This document shows, piece by piece, positions 58,501 to 60,965 of a stretch of DNA of 64,000 nt (its first letter is position 1; each line of letters starts with the position of its first letter). This DNA comes from Stictocephala bisonia (lineage: Eukaryota > Arthropoda > Insecta > Hemiptera > Membracidae). The DNA lies in contig JAQJVL010000005.1 in assembly GCA_035578905.1 (NCBI GenBank), forward strand, positions 1,046,347 through 1,110,346, read 5' to 3'. The position numbers and the translations under genes are program-made. The notes under the pieces are model-generated. The model had not been told where the DNA came from, did not search any database, and saw only the letters and a list, made by a program, of their open reading frames with translations.

Positions 58501-60965
58501 AGATTGAACATAAAAAGTACGGAAATTTTGACTAGTTTTCACTGTACATGAACTTTACACTTTTACTACTCAAACACCCGTTAATGTGTCGCATTTATAG
58601 TTTAAAAACTAGTTTACATGAATGCTTTCTATAGGTTTTATAAATGTCAGAATTTTAATTTTTTAAGGAATAATGTTATTTTAAATTTACGGAAACAACA
58701 TTTTCTAGGCTTCTAGAGTTTGTAAAATTAATTACTTGGTCACGTTGCATTCCTTATGAAGTATATGATTACGAATCATTACTTTTATATGCCTCAATTT
58801 AAATTGATTGATTTTAATTTTTTTTTTTATTGAAATCAATTTAAAATCACAGGATATAAATAAGCATATAAAAATAATGTATCGTATCTATACATTTCAT
58901 AAGAATTACAACATGGCCAAGTAATTTATTTTACGACCTCTAAAAACCAAGAAAACGTCATGCCATTAAAATTACATGAACTTGTTTTCTTGAAAAAATA
59001 AAATTTAGACATTTATAAAATGTATAGAAAACACTTCTGTCAACTACATATTAAAATTTACATGCAATACATAAAGGGGTTTTTGAGTATTAAAAGTGTA
59101 AATTTATTGCACAGTGAAAACTAGTCAAAATTTTGGTACTTTTTAGTTCCAAGTAGGATAACAAATATTACAACGGACAATAACATTTTAAAATGTATAT
59201 GCCATAGCGTACAATTAAATAAGGAAAACAATAGTGTGGTGGGATTTTTATAGTCTTCTTAGTTTCTTTGTAAATAACCTTCAAACTCGGGTGCAAATAA
59301 TTTCTACGCCGACAGTAAGGTTAAAGTTCAAGGGAAGCACATTGATTTTCAAGTGAAATGTTAAAGATGTTGTTAAAGCAGAACATGCTATGAATTATAG
59401 TTTATTATAGGGAGTGCAGCAACTATTCATAAACACGAGATGTCTAATTATTCTAGAGACACTTAAATAAATAAATAAATAAGGTCTTTATTTTGGAGCG
59501 GTTTTCAACAAACAATGCTGGTTTACAAAACAACTCAAGTCATATTACAATTATTTAAAAAATTAAAAGCTAATTTTAATTATTCATAATTAAAACATAA
59601 AGTTATGTATACAGTACAGTTATATATGGATATATCAGCTTGTATTATTCATTAAATATTTATATACATTGTTTTTATATGTAGTTTTAGATATACCCTG
59701 GCCTGTTAAACTGGAGGAAAATTCATTAAATAATTTGGGAGCAAAGTACGCAAATCTTTTTCTTTCAAATTCACGGCGAACGAGAGGCATCTCCAAAACT
59801 TGATCCTGTCTAGTGCTGCGAAATCGGATCTGAGACCTGTTTTTTAGTTTTTCCCTCAAATATCCCGGCCTGCCAGTGGTAAGGATTCTATAAACTAGGC
59901 ATAAGGAGCGCAGAGTACAGGTATCAGTTACAGTCAGCAAACCCAGTGATCCAGCCTCCGAAACATGGTCAAACCTTCTTAGTCCACATACATACCTGAC
60001 ACACATATTTTGCACTCTCTGTAATTTGTCTAAATCCCCTTTAGACACAATATTGCCTTACACAGGGAGGCAGTAATCTATCACAGTGAACACAAGAGCC
60101 TGGACAAGGCGAAGCTTGGTCTCAGTAACAAACAAGTACCTATGTTTGTATAACATTCTTAGTCGACTAAGGGCCCGCCGACAAACAGCACTTACATGAC
60201 CAGACAAAGTGAGGTCACCATCGAACATGAGGCCCAAGAGCTTTGAGGATTCACACTCATTTAGTCTGATACCGCCAAGTAACACCTCACCGACAGACTC
60301 CGAACCCACATTGGAAGGAATCGACAATACACAACACTTTTTCTTGTTCAATTTAATCCCATGCCTCTCAGACCAATCATGGATAATGCTTAGTTCAGTA
60401 TTCAAAATAGATACAGCTGTGTCAGCTCTTCCGGCACCATATGAAACTTACATCAGAACCTGGCAAAACCAAGTCTGTTAGTATTCTTACAGTAATTTGA
60501 AATGAGTTAGCTATAATATTTAGGAAGTACAGAATTACTGAAGCAAATTTCTAACAATATAAATCAAGTATGAACTATTAAACTGTTTTATGGTAACTAC
60601 AGAATCATTGAAAGATAACTACAGTCACTAACAGGTAATAACTACAGTTTCTTCTTCTTCCTATAGCAAAACTAAAGAATGTCATACAATTTTACATGTA
60701 GATTTCAATTGCTAGTACTGTAATACCTCTAAATATATTTTAGCAGAAAAATACAATTATTTTAGTAAATTTAATTTATTTTATAGTTTTTATTGGAAAT
60801 AATTTAGTGAACTCTAACCCAACTCTTTCTTGTTCCAAGTTCTCTAACGCCTCTGCTCTCTGAATTACTTCTAGAATAGTTTGCTGTTCTGACTCGTCCA
60901 GAGGTATGGACTGTTGTCGGTATGACTGGTATTGTTGAGTTTTCACTGACCATCCTGCTCCAACC
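10189..60965 (-). CDS. Rph: Rabphilin (Rab3/Rab27 effector), 15 exons, 5' end missing
   Basis: Fifteen minus-strand exons (listed separately) join in frame into 647 codons plus a stop; residues are numbered from the first whole codon of the 60.9-kb exon. Residues about 20-138 form the Rab-binding domain: a helix, then four CxxC pairs (70/73, 90/93, 98/101, 119/122) and the SGAWFFK motif at 132-138. Residues 139-363 are a Ser/Glu/Arg-rich linker. C2A covers about 366-490 and C2B about 505-640, and both keep the loop aspartates that bind calcium. The family binds GTP-loaded Rab3 or Rab27 on secretory vesicles and links them to membranes and SNAREs in a calcium-dependent way. This domain order separates rabphilin from synaptotagmins (transmembrane) and from Noc2 (no C2 domains). 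The start codon is absent: the first exon needs two bases from an upstream exon. Every junction is GT-AG with matching phase and there is no internal stop, so the gene looks functional. Confidence 0.93.
10602..11929 (-). mobile_element. Mariner (DD34D) element, decayed, in the last Rph intron
   Basis: The ends CGAGGGCTATCCAGAAAGTA and its reverse complement form near-perfect terminal inverted repeats of about 30 bp, flanked by TA (10600-10601 and 11930-11931). The transposase on the minus strand starts [10 protein letters not shown], then meets a stop, and continues as a 167-codon frame (11226-11729) with the helix-turn-helix part, SGRPS linker and VTGDETW (first catalytic Asp). The rest follows in other frames down to 10701, with [16 protein letters not shown] holding the third Asp. 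Length (1328 bp) and TIRs are typical of a full mariner, but at least one stop and one or more frameshifts make it inactive. Confidence 0.92.
12215..13400 (+). repeat. 53-bp minisatellite, about 22 copies, in the last Rph intron
   Basis: A unit of 53 bp containing GGACTTAAGTTGGTAAATAT and then CTGAGGGTGATGCACTCAAG with GAGGTCTCCAGTG repeats through the region. The first four or five copies are divergent and of irregular length; the rest are 90% or more alike by eye. The whole array lies between exons O and N. Confidence 0.93.
13728..13903 (-). CDS. Rph: Rph exon N: C2B core and calcium loop 3
   Basis: Residues 548-606 and one base of Gly607. [20 protein letters not shown] matches the polybasic strand of C2B, which in this family binds acidic phospholipids and SNAP-25, followed by [12 protein letters not shown] and [13 protein letters not shown]. 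Asp596, Asp598 and Asp604 are the loop-3 calcium ligands, all present. The acceptor is GTTTTCAG and the donor GTATAAA. Confidence 0.94.
14195..14302 (-). mobile_element. tRNA-derived SINE head
   Basis: Read on the minus strand, GGGGACCAGTCGGCTAAGTG resembles a tRNA A box and GGTTCAATTC (14235-14244) a B box at a normal spacing. The segment does not fold as a complete tRNA and has no CCA-side stem, so it is better read as the Pol III promoter part of a SINE. It lies directly upstream of the LINE fragment that follows. Confidence 0.55.
14305..15964 (+). mobile_element. 5'-truncated non-LTR retrotransposon (CR1/Jockey type)
   Basis: A 199-codon frame (14375-14974) carries RT blocks in order: [40 protein letters not shown] and YADDTTFF with the catalytic YADD. 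A frameshift near 14970 leads to [11 protein letters not shown] and a decayed C terminus. The 3' end is a short run of TGATT units (about 15945-15964), the microsatellite tail common in CR1/L2-like LINEs. The endonuclease half is missing and a TA repeat lies in the 3' UTR. Inserted in the intron between exons N and M, in antisense orientation to Rph. Confidence 0.88.
15511..15547. repeat. (TA)n microsatellite
   Basis: An uninterrupted run of about 18 TA units in the 3' part of the LINE fragment. Confidence 0.95.
16525..16688 (-). CDS. Rph: Rph exon M: start of C2B and its calcium loop 1
   Basis: Residues 494-547 and two bases of Leu548. An acidic opening ([16 protein letters not shown]) leads into [20 protein letters not shown] and [15 protein letters not shown]. 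Asp537 and Asp543 are the loop-1 ligands of C2B. The acceptor is TCTCATTAAG and the donor GTGAGTAAT. The repeated use of the MDxNGxxDP motif, once per C2 domain, confirms a tandem-C2 protein. Confidence 0.94.
16797..17157. repeat. 36-bp-type minisatellite, orientation switch inside
   Basis: From 16797 to about 16876 the unit reads in the CCCACCCATACACGTAC sense; from there on it reads as its reverse complement (ACCACTGTACGTGTATGGGA then GGGTGGGTC). Unit length varies around 32-37 bp. The same motif makes up the arrays at 41.9 and 54.1 kb. The frames it produces (MGGWV..., THPPT...) are repeat artefacts. Confidence 0.9.
18423..18532 (-). CDS. Rph: Rph exon L: C2A calcium-binding loop 3 and C-terminal helix
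   Basis: Residues 457-493: [20 protein letters not shown], then [17 protein letters not shown]. Asp457, Asp459 and probably Asp464 are the loop-3 calcium ligands (DxDxxGHxxxGE). The loop appears one residue shorter than in the mammalian protein (DEDKFGHNxxxGE as I recall it). The donor is GTGAGT. The intron upstream is the longest of the gene, about 9.4 kb. Confidence 0.92.
18737..18875 (+). repeat. Dispersed repeat (SINE or LINE end), GAAGTTAGG family
   Basis: CAGGCGAAGTTAGGGCTAAG is followed by CCCTCTCCAACACTTAACC and ACCAACGGCTTGACGTGACC. Related segments occur at 28838, 42551 and, reversed, near 38095. The GC-rich composition stands out from the intron. Family unknown to me. Confidence 0.55.
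18971..19920 (-). mobile_element. Internally deleted mariner relic
   Basis: The ends read AGGTGCGTCCAGAAAGTAAG and, reversed, AAGATGGGCATCCAGAAAGTAAG, imperfect terminal inverted repeats. The only long transposase frame (19068-19310) holds [12 protein letters not shown] around the third catalytic Asp and ends [14 protein letters not shown]. The N-terminal half survives only as scraps ([17 protein letters not shown] near 19690-19755) and the first catalytic domain is largely lost. A run of about 25 A lies at 19507-19531. Confidence 0.8.
20700..21000. mobile_element. Tigger-like element, left part, with subterminal repeats
   Basis: The sequence GAAACCTTGATAGCACGAAA starts a cluster of degenerate repeats of the type (A)ACCTC-GATAACACGAAT (20720-20960). 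Such clusters mark the ends of some pogo/Tigger elements. A matching cluster at about 24560-24700 suggests that the LINE between them was inserted into the element. Terminal bases and target-site duplication could not be fixed. Confidence 0.45.
21001..24220 (+). mobile_element. Nearly full-length non-LTR retrotransposon (Jockey/CR1 type), decayed
   Basis: Endonuclease motifs come first: VLCLTEHNL near 21235, GDFNIDVL near 21572, a DNIFTN and SDHHA near 21765. RT follows: [44 protein letters not shown] near 22915, [20 protein letters not shown] near 23110 and FADDTSLS near 23210 with the catalytic FADD. The C-terminal part is 23462-24034. The coding region lies in three frames (21351-22472, 22504-23361, 23462-24034) and so has at least two frameshifts or stops. 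The 3' end is AATAAAGAG followed by a TTTC-type tail (24189-24222). Sits in sense opposite to Rph, in its longest intron. Confidence 0.92.
24560..24720. mobile_element. Tigger-like element, right part
   Basis: AACCTCTATACGAATTTTGC and AACCTCACTACCACGAATAC repeat the motif seen at 20720-20960; the end contains GCATCAAGAAATAGAATGTGCATCAAGAG, which reversed resembles the left-end CCTTGATAGCACGAAATCC. This supports one element split by the LINE, but the match is weak. Confidence 0.4.
24825..26510. mobile_element. hAT-like non-autonomous element (long inverted repeat)
   Basis: The left end contains ATAGTGATAAGACGAATTGAG and then a GACTCGAGTAC-rich region; the right end, reversed, reads ATAGTAATGAGATGAGGCGAAT with ACAAAGTACTC and CTCGAGTTAG. 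The arms (roughly 24825-25090 and 26225-26510) are rich in ACTCGAGT-type motifs, common in hAT-like MITEs. No transposase frame was found. A piggyBac-like element sits in its centre. Class assignment is by resemblance only. Confidence 0.5.
25179..25900. mobile_element. piggyBac-like MITE with TTAA target sites
   Basis: The ends are CCCTTATCATGC and, reversed, CCCTTAAAGCGCC, each flanked by TTAA (25175-25178 and 25901-25904), the piggyBac target site. Subterminal CGTGCATATATGCAC and GCGCATATACATGC blocks are palindromic. The 722 bp hold no transposase, so it is non-autonomous. It is nested inside the hAT-like inverted repeat. Confidence 0.7.
27571..27763. mobile_element. Foldback MITE, about 190 bp
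   Basis: The left end TTTCAGTCAATCTGTCCAAC and the right end, reversed, TTTCAGTCAATCTGTTCAAT begin arms that stay complementary for about 70 bp, including CAGATCAAGTGATACATCTTC against its counterpart. The centre is a short AT-rich loop. It lies 220 bp upstream, in the Rph sense downstream, of exon K. Confidence 0.75.
27980..28103 (-). CDS. Rph: Rph exon K: C2A central strands
   Basis: Residues 416-456 and one base of Asp457: [20 protein letters not shown] then [21 protein letters not shown]. The [17 protein letters not shown] pattern is the C2 strand 4 region of rabphilin and DOC2 proteins. The acceptor ends TTTTCAG and the donor is GTAACGG. A short intronless frame outside the splice sites is not conserved. 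Confidence 0.93.
28838..28930 (+). repeat. Dispersed repeat, GAAGTTAGG family
   Basis: GGTGAAGTTAGGACTGTAAA, then GTCCTCTCAAACACTTCATCCC, resembles the segments at 18737 and 42551. Its right limit is unclear. Confidence 0.5.
29329..29574 (+). repeat. 41-bp tandem repeat, six copies
   Basis: CAATAGTAAATGTGATAGTT begins each unit at 29329, 29370, 29411, 29452, 29493 and 29534, with only one or two substitutions per copy. The high identity points to a recent expansion. Confidence 0.95.
30509..30914. mobile_element. MITE with about 25-bp inverted ends
   Basis: The left end GGGGTCATCCCTAAATTACATAACG matches the reversed right end GGGTCCATCCCTAAATTACGTAATG. The 400-bp interior has no transposase; a second inverted motif (GTAACGGT...) lies inside the ends. 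Superfamily not determined; the target-site duplication is not obvious. Confidence 0.6.
31094..31168 (-). CDS. Rph: Rph exon J: C2A calcium-binding loop 1
   Basis: Exactly 25 codons (391-415), [20 protein letters not shown] then PAGNK. Asp396 and Asp402 are the loop-1 calcium ligands (MDxNGxxDP). The usual DPYVK reads DPFCK here, so a Cys stands next to the loop. The acceptor is TTGTTCAG and the donor GTAAGTAAC. Upstream sits the longest region of retrotransposon insertion in the gene (31.2-38.3 kb). Confidence 0.93.
31406..31620 (+). mobile_element. 5' end of a mariner element
   Basis: After a TA, TGAGGTATGTCCAGAAATTAAG resembles the ends of the 18.97-kb mariner. It continues to a start region reading [17 protein letters not shown] and then stops. 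The remainder of the element is absent. Confidence 0.65.
31640..31770. repeat. Short inverted repeat around TCTAGGGTTAAAA
   Basis: ATCTAGGGTTAAAA near 31661 is mirrored by TTTTTTAACCCTAGAT near 31749, 90 bp apart. It may be the end pair of a small MITE; nothing else supports that. Confidence 0.35.
31801..32181 (-). pseudogene. Copia-type gag relic, inverted relative to pol
   Basis: A 126-codon frame includes KAICE-like and [20 protein letters not shown] then [14 protein letters not shown], the UBN2/gag pattern of Copia retrotransposons (AKxxIxxSLxDxVxxxIxxxxTAxExWxxL). It runs on the minus strand while the pol remains just to the right run on the plus strand. Confidence 0.7.
32330..34150 (+). 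pseudogene. Copia-type pol relic (integrase end, RT, RNase H)
   Basis: In order on the plus strand: [18 protein letters not shown] then [18 protein letters not shown] (32352-32594, the integrase C-terminal GKL/VGY region); [15 protein letters not shown] near 32698; [19 protein letters not shown] near 32800; RT part with [14 protein letters not shown] and [14 protein letters not shown] near 32970-33065; [12 protein letters not shown] near 33205; [12 protein letters not shown] near 33530; [12 protein letters not shown] near 33733 in RNase H. Frames shift many times. A short 36-bp-type repeat interrupts it at 33405-33485. No LTRs were identified. Confidence 0.85.
33405..33485. repeat. Short 36-bp-type minisatellite fragment
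   Basis: ACCCACCTATACTCGTACTA and GCCCGCCCATACACGTACTA are two units of the CCCACCCATACACGTAC family seen at 16.8, 41.9 and 54.1 kb, here inside the Copia relic. Confidence 0.7.
34990..38270 (+). mobile_element. Non-LTR retrotransposon (EN + RT), decayed
   Basis: The endonuclease begins near 35215 with [17 protein letters not shown] and ISETWLKP, then GYCLHRNNR and [10 protein letters not shown] after a frame break, and [10 protein letters not shown] where GDFN is expected. The long frame 35397-36818 then enters RT with [40 protein letters not shown] and [11 protein letters not shown]. After a stop it continues in other frames with PRFP-type Px[13 protein letters not shown] near 37035 and a C-terminal domain ending near 37880. 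The 5' limit is uncertain; an AT-rich 3' UTR follows, with a GAAGTTAGG-type repeat reversed at 38090-38135. Distinct from the 21-kb LINE. Confidence 0.87.
38090..38135 (-). repeat. GAAGTTAGG-family segment, reversed
   Basis: Minus strand: GGCAAAGTTAGGACTATTCA then GTCCTCTCTACC, similar to 18737 and 28838. It lies in or beyond the 3' UTR of the LINE. Confidence 0.4.
38580..38735. other. GC-richer intronic segment of unknown origin
   Basis: Between the LINE and exon I this stretch is clearly less AT-rich than its surroundings. It contains no frame, tRNA boxes or inverted ends that I can identify. Possibly a repeat relic. Confidence 0.25.
38998..39077 (-). CDS. Rph: Rph exon I: C2A strands 1-2
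   Basis: Residues 364-390: [20 protein letters not shown] then VSLHRAK. This is the opening of C2A (LGxxELSLxYNxxxxxLxVxIxRAK), followed in phase 0 by exon J, which starts NLKPMD. The acceptor is CTTTTCCAG and the donor GTAATTC. A small 80-bp exon. Confidence 0.9.
39749..41069 (-). mobile_element. Mariner (DD34D) element, nearly intact
   Basis: Ends TGAGGGTAATTTTTAAAGTA and, reversed, CGAGGGTCATTTTTAAAATA, flanked by TA. The transposase N-terminal part is a 213-codon frame (40291-40932; likely start [20 protein letters not shown]) with the helix-turn-helix regions, the GRPT linker and VTGDETWV (first catalytic Asp). A frameshift near 40290 leads to the C-terminal frame (39849-40214) with HDNARPH (second Asp) and [13 protein letters not shown]. 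In the last motif the third catalytic Asp is Asn. Length 1321 bp is typical. It is the best preserved mariner here but cannot be active. Confidence 0.93.
41897..42243. repeat. 36-bp-type minisatellite, about nine copies
   Basis: Units of about 35-40 bp: GTACAGTGGAACTGACCCAC, then CCGCCCTCCCATAAAT. Two units instead read TATACGAGTG, closer to the arrays at 16.8 and 54.1 kb. It ends about 90 bp from exon H. Long C runs occur at 41920-41928. Confidence 0.9.
42255..42320 (+). repeat. Short direct repeat next to exon H
   Basis: CAGTTTAGTACACTGTC occurs at about 42242 and 42282, each followed by a similar TAGC..TACTAGATAAA block, so a 40-bp unit is present twice just outside the exon H donor. Confidence 0.7.
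42336..42490 (-). CDS. Rph: Rph exon H: linker just before C2A
   Basis: Residues 312-363 and one base of codon 364: [20 protein letters not shown], then a Ser/Gly-rich part and acidic [14 protein letters not shown]. The acceptor GATTGTAG and donor GTAATAT keep phase with exons G and I. Acidic, Ser-rich sequence directly before C2A is usual in the family. About 4.7 kb of intron, holding a DDE transposon and an 83/84-bp minisatellite, separates it from exon G. Confidence 0.85.
42551..42585 (+). repeat. GAAGTTAGG-family fragment
   Basis: GATGAAGTTAGGACCCAATC then TCTTTCCCAATAAAC resembles the repeat at 18737. Short, so tentative. Confidence 0.35.
42843..45156 (-). mobile_element. DDE transposon with very long inverted repeats, decayed
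   Basis: The ends CAGGGTGGTTGGCTCTTGGT and, reversed, CAGGGTGGTTGGCTTATGGT are flanked by TA (42841-42842, 45157-45158). The arms are complementary for about 450 bp (42843-43300 against 44690-45156). The transposase is a minus-strand pseudogene: [20 protein letters not shown] near 44395, then [26 protein letters not shown] near 43800, YQQDGA near 43715 and [11 protein letters not shown] with RQFE (43439-43630). This matches an insect family related to Tc1/mariner (IS630-like), with HDGAPAHF and PLDFFLWG motifs when intact. Many stops. The first Asp region (WTDEA) reads WTYES. Confidence 0.8.
45640..46885 (-). repeat. 83/84-bp minisatellite, about 15 copies
   Basis: Each unit contains GTGCTAGTTGCACGTTCTTT, ACTGTGCGTACAAAGTAG, GTCTGTTCCC and TTGTTGTTGGACAACAATAA. 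Two variants mix: AGATTGAGTAG with CCCGTGATG (84 bp) and AGCTGAGTAG with CCCACAATG (83 bp). Because 84 is divisible by three, overlapping frames of 70-150 codons appear on the minus strand; they are artefacts. The array lies between exons H and G. Confidence 0.95.
47248..47443 (-). CDS. Rph: Rph exon G: Ser-rich linker
   Basis: Residues 247-311 and two bases of codon 312. The peptide [20 protein letters not shown] is followed by a Ser-rich run ([11 protein letters not shown]) and ends [13 protein letters not shown]. The RPRRG and YRRDTSES stretches look like basophilic kinase sites, a known regulatory feature of rabphilins (inference). The acceptor GTAACAG and donor GTATTC fit phases 1 and 2. 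The longest exon of the set. Confidence 0.85.
47660..47757 (-). CDS. Rph: Rph exon F: linker
   Basis: Residues 214-246 and the first base of codon 247: [20 protein letters not shown] then [12 protein letters not shown]. It has a TTTTTTTCAG acceptor and a GTAAGTG donor, and is separated from the next exon by a short 216-bp intron. No domain is recognised; placement rests on splice sites, phase and its position between strongly supported exons. Confidence 0.83.
48390..48620 (+). repeat. Single copy of the arm of the 58-kb palindrome
   Basis: CACAGTGAAAACTAGTTAAA through CAAACTCGGGTACACATAA and CTGACAGTAATTG aligns over about 220 bp with the right arm of the palindrome at 59110-59320. Only one arm is present. 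In the intron between exons F and E. Confidence 0.75.
48856..48970 (-). CDS. Rph: Rph exon E: acidic Ser/Glu/Asp linker
   Basis: Residues 176-213 and two bases of codon 214. The peptide runs [19 protein letters not shown] and then [19 protein letters not shown], a low-complexity acidic stretch followed by basic residues. Such Ser/acidic clusters are common phosphorylation targets in rabphilin linkers (inference for this protein). The acceptor ends TTTTTTAG. The donor GTTTATG is weaker than the others, but it is the only one that keeps phase with the next exon. Confidence 0.83.
49051..49140 (+). repeat. 30-bp tandem repeat, three copies
   Basis: GCTTGGTTGGGAAATGGCAG begins units at 49051, 49081 and 49111, almost identical. 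It starts 80 bp upstream of exon E on the transcribed strand. Confidence 0.93.
49431..49590 (-). mobile_element. tRNA-derived SINE
   Basis: On the minus strand, CTCAGTAGCCTAGTGTAGTC is an A-box-like start and GGGTTCGAATCCC (49514-49526) a perfect B box. The 3' part continues about 80 bp to CTCGACGAGCTTCAGTCTCG. There is no complete cloverleaf, so it is a Pol III-derived SINE and not a tRNA gene. Confidence 0.75.
49985..50096 (-). CDS. Rph: Rph exon D: start of the linker after the Rab-binding domain
   Basis: Residues 139-175 and the first base of codon 176. It begins [12 protein letters not shown], aligning with the family's (G)xPKxVLPxKK stretch directly after SGAWFFK, and continues [20 protein letters not shown]. 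The acceptor is TTGTTTCAG and the donor GTAAGTTC. The exon is too short for ordinary ORF finding and was placed by phase and by homology to the family's post-finger segment. Confidence 0.88.
50220..50430. other. Less AT-rich intronic segment, unidentified
   Basis: CTCGCTTCGTTGCCTAGTAACC and CTTGCCGCGTTGTTAGATTC form a locally CpG-containing stretch between exons C and D. Frames on both strands lack recognisable domains. It could be a repeat relic or an alternative promoter; nothing decides this. Confidence 0.25.
50925..52400 (+). repeat. Degenerate dispersed repeat, about 55 bp, four copies
   Basis: The pattern AAGGTTGAGTGGAAGAGAGGACA...TTTTTGAGTGGAAGTCCTAAAGTACA (abbreviated) recurs loosely at about 50930, 51325, 51395 and 52350. 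Copies are separated by unrelated sequence. The Tigger-like element at 51451 inserted at the end of one copy. Confidence 0.5.
51451..52332. mobile_element. Tigger/pogo-like element, non-autonomous
   Basis: Ends CAGTGGACTCCCGGTAATCT and, reversed, CAGTAGAGTCCCGCTAATCT, flanked by TA on both sides (51449-51450, 52333-52334). Second inverted motifs (TTTCGGATTAAA against TTTCAGATTAAG) lie inside. This is the classic CAGT(A/G)GACTCCCGNTAATC end of Tigger-type elements. The 882-bp interior shows no DDE frame. Confidence 0.82.
52961..53089 (-). CDS. Rph: Rph exon C: second zinc-finger half and SGAWFFK motif
   Basis: An exon of exactly 43 codons (residues 96-138), phase 0 at both ends. It encodes CQKC (98-101), then CGVET, WRCKIC (117-122), [13 protein letters not shown]. 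The SGAWFF(K) motif is the second Rab contact of rabphilin, Noc2 and Slp proteins, which makes this the most diagnostic exon of the gene. The acceptor is TATATGTTCCAG and the donor GTATTTT. The open frame continues on both sides only by chance into intron. Confidence 0.95.
54048..54545. repeat. 36-bp minisatellite, about 14 copies
   Basis: Clean 36-bp units of the form CCACCCATACACGTACAGTG then GTATTGACCCTCCTGT; some units carry TACATGTACAGTG and DNA variants CCACCACC or CCCGCC. Longest and most regular of the four arrays of this family. Frames reading VRVWVDRR or THTRTVVLT are artefacts of the repeat. Confidence 0.95.
54820..55523 (+). mobile_element. Mariner with large internal deletion
   Basis: Ends TGAGGCATGTTTTAAAGTAA and, reversed, CGAGGCATGTCTTTAAAGTG, flanked by TA. 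The transposase start survives ([13 protein letters not shown] near 54975) and then [17 protein letters not shown]; directly after this the sequence jumps to a frame (55146-55412) with [22 protein letters not shown] and KCFNIDGN at the C terminus. The deleted part includes the first two catalytic Asp. 704 bp in place of about 1.3 kb. Confidence 0.9.
56085..56665 (+). pseudogene. Non-LTR retrotransposon RT relic
   Basis: Across frames: [20 protein letters not shown] then [12 protein letters not shown] near 56150-56240 (NYRPIS motif), [15 protein letters not shown] near 56335, [19 protein letters not shown] near 56445-56495, HHYGVYGKS, and PPQGSVLKF near 56612. No YADD block was found. Heavily decayed, frames change several times. 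Confidence 0.75.
56700..58124. other. Intronic stretch, no clear feature
   Basis: A 90-codon minus-strand frame at 56706-56978 and a 66-codon one at 57505-57705 lack recognisable domains. The 57640-57720 part is less AT-rich. Possibly repeat relics. Confidence 0.35.
58125..58263 (-). CDS. Rph: Rph exon B: Rab-binding helix end and first zinc-finger half
   Basis: This exon gives residues 49-95. It starts by completing Gly49, then [17 protein letters not shown], and carries CILC (70-73) and CHDC (90-93), two of the four Cys pairs of the FYVE-like finger. The loop between the pairs is [16 protein letters not shown], 16 residues, with an extra Cys77; as I remember them, other rabphilins have about 13 residues and no such Cys. 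The donor is a strong GTAAGT. A long palindrome begins about 65 bp upstream of the exon. Confidence 0.92.
58329..59330. repeat. 1-kb palindrome (two arms of about 480 bp)
   Basis: Left arm landmarks GTGTACCCAAGTTTTAAG, CTAAGAGGCCTATGAAAAATCC and TTTGACTAGTTTTCACTGTAC pair with right-arm AACCTTCAAACTCGGGTGC, GGATTTTTATAGTCTTCTTAG and CACAGTGAAAACTAGTCAAA. Inner blocks also pair (CTTATGAAGTATATGATTAC with the reverse of GTATCTATACATTTCATAAG). The centre is near 58830 in an A/T run. It begins 65 bp from exon B. A single arm occurs at 48390-48620, so the arms belong to a repeat family. Confidence 0.8.
59452..60485 (-). mobile_element. 5'-truncated non-LTR retrotransposon, 3' end
   Basis: Minus-strand frames 60058-60405 and 59635-60048 give the C-terminal part of a LINE polymerase: [40 protein letters not shown], then [20 protein letters not shown] and [10 protein letters not shown] stop (TAA near 60057) splits them. 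The 3' end has AATAAAGACC followed by a TTTA-type tail (about 59463-59485). The catalytic RT blocks lie upstream and are absent. Same strand as Rph. Confidence 0.87.
60819..60965 (-). CDS. Rph: Rph exon A: N-terminal helix of the Rab-binding domain
   Basis: The exon encodes residues 1-48 plus two bases of Gly49. It opens with [17 protein letters not shown] and ends with the acidic helix [15 protein letters not shown] followed later by the [11 protein letters not shown] helix matches the N terminus of rabphilins, where this helix contacts the Rab switch regions. The acceptor is a TTTTTCAG just above 60965; the donor begins GTTAGAG. The phase requires two bases from an upstream exon, so this is not the first coding exon. 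No convincing partner exon was found between 60966 and 64000. Confidence 0.9.
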
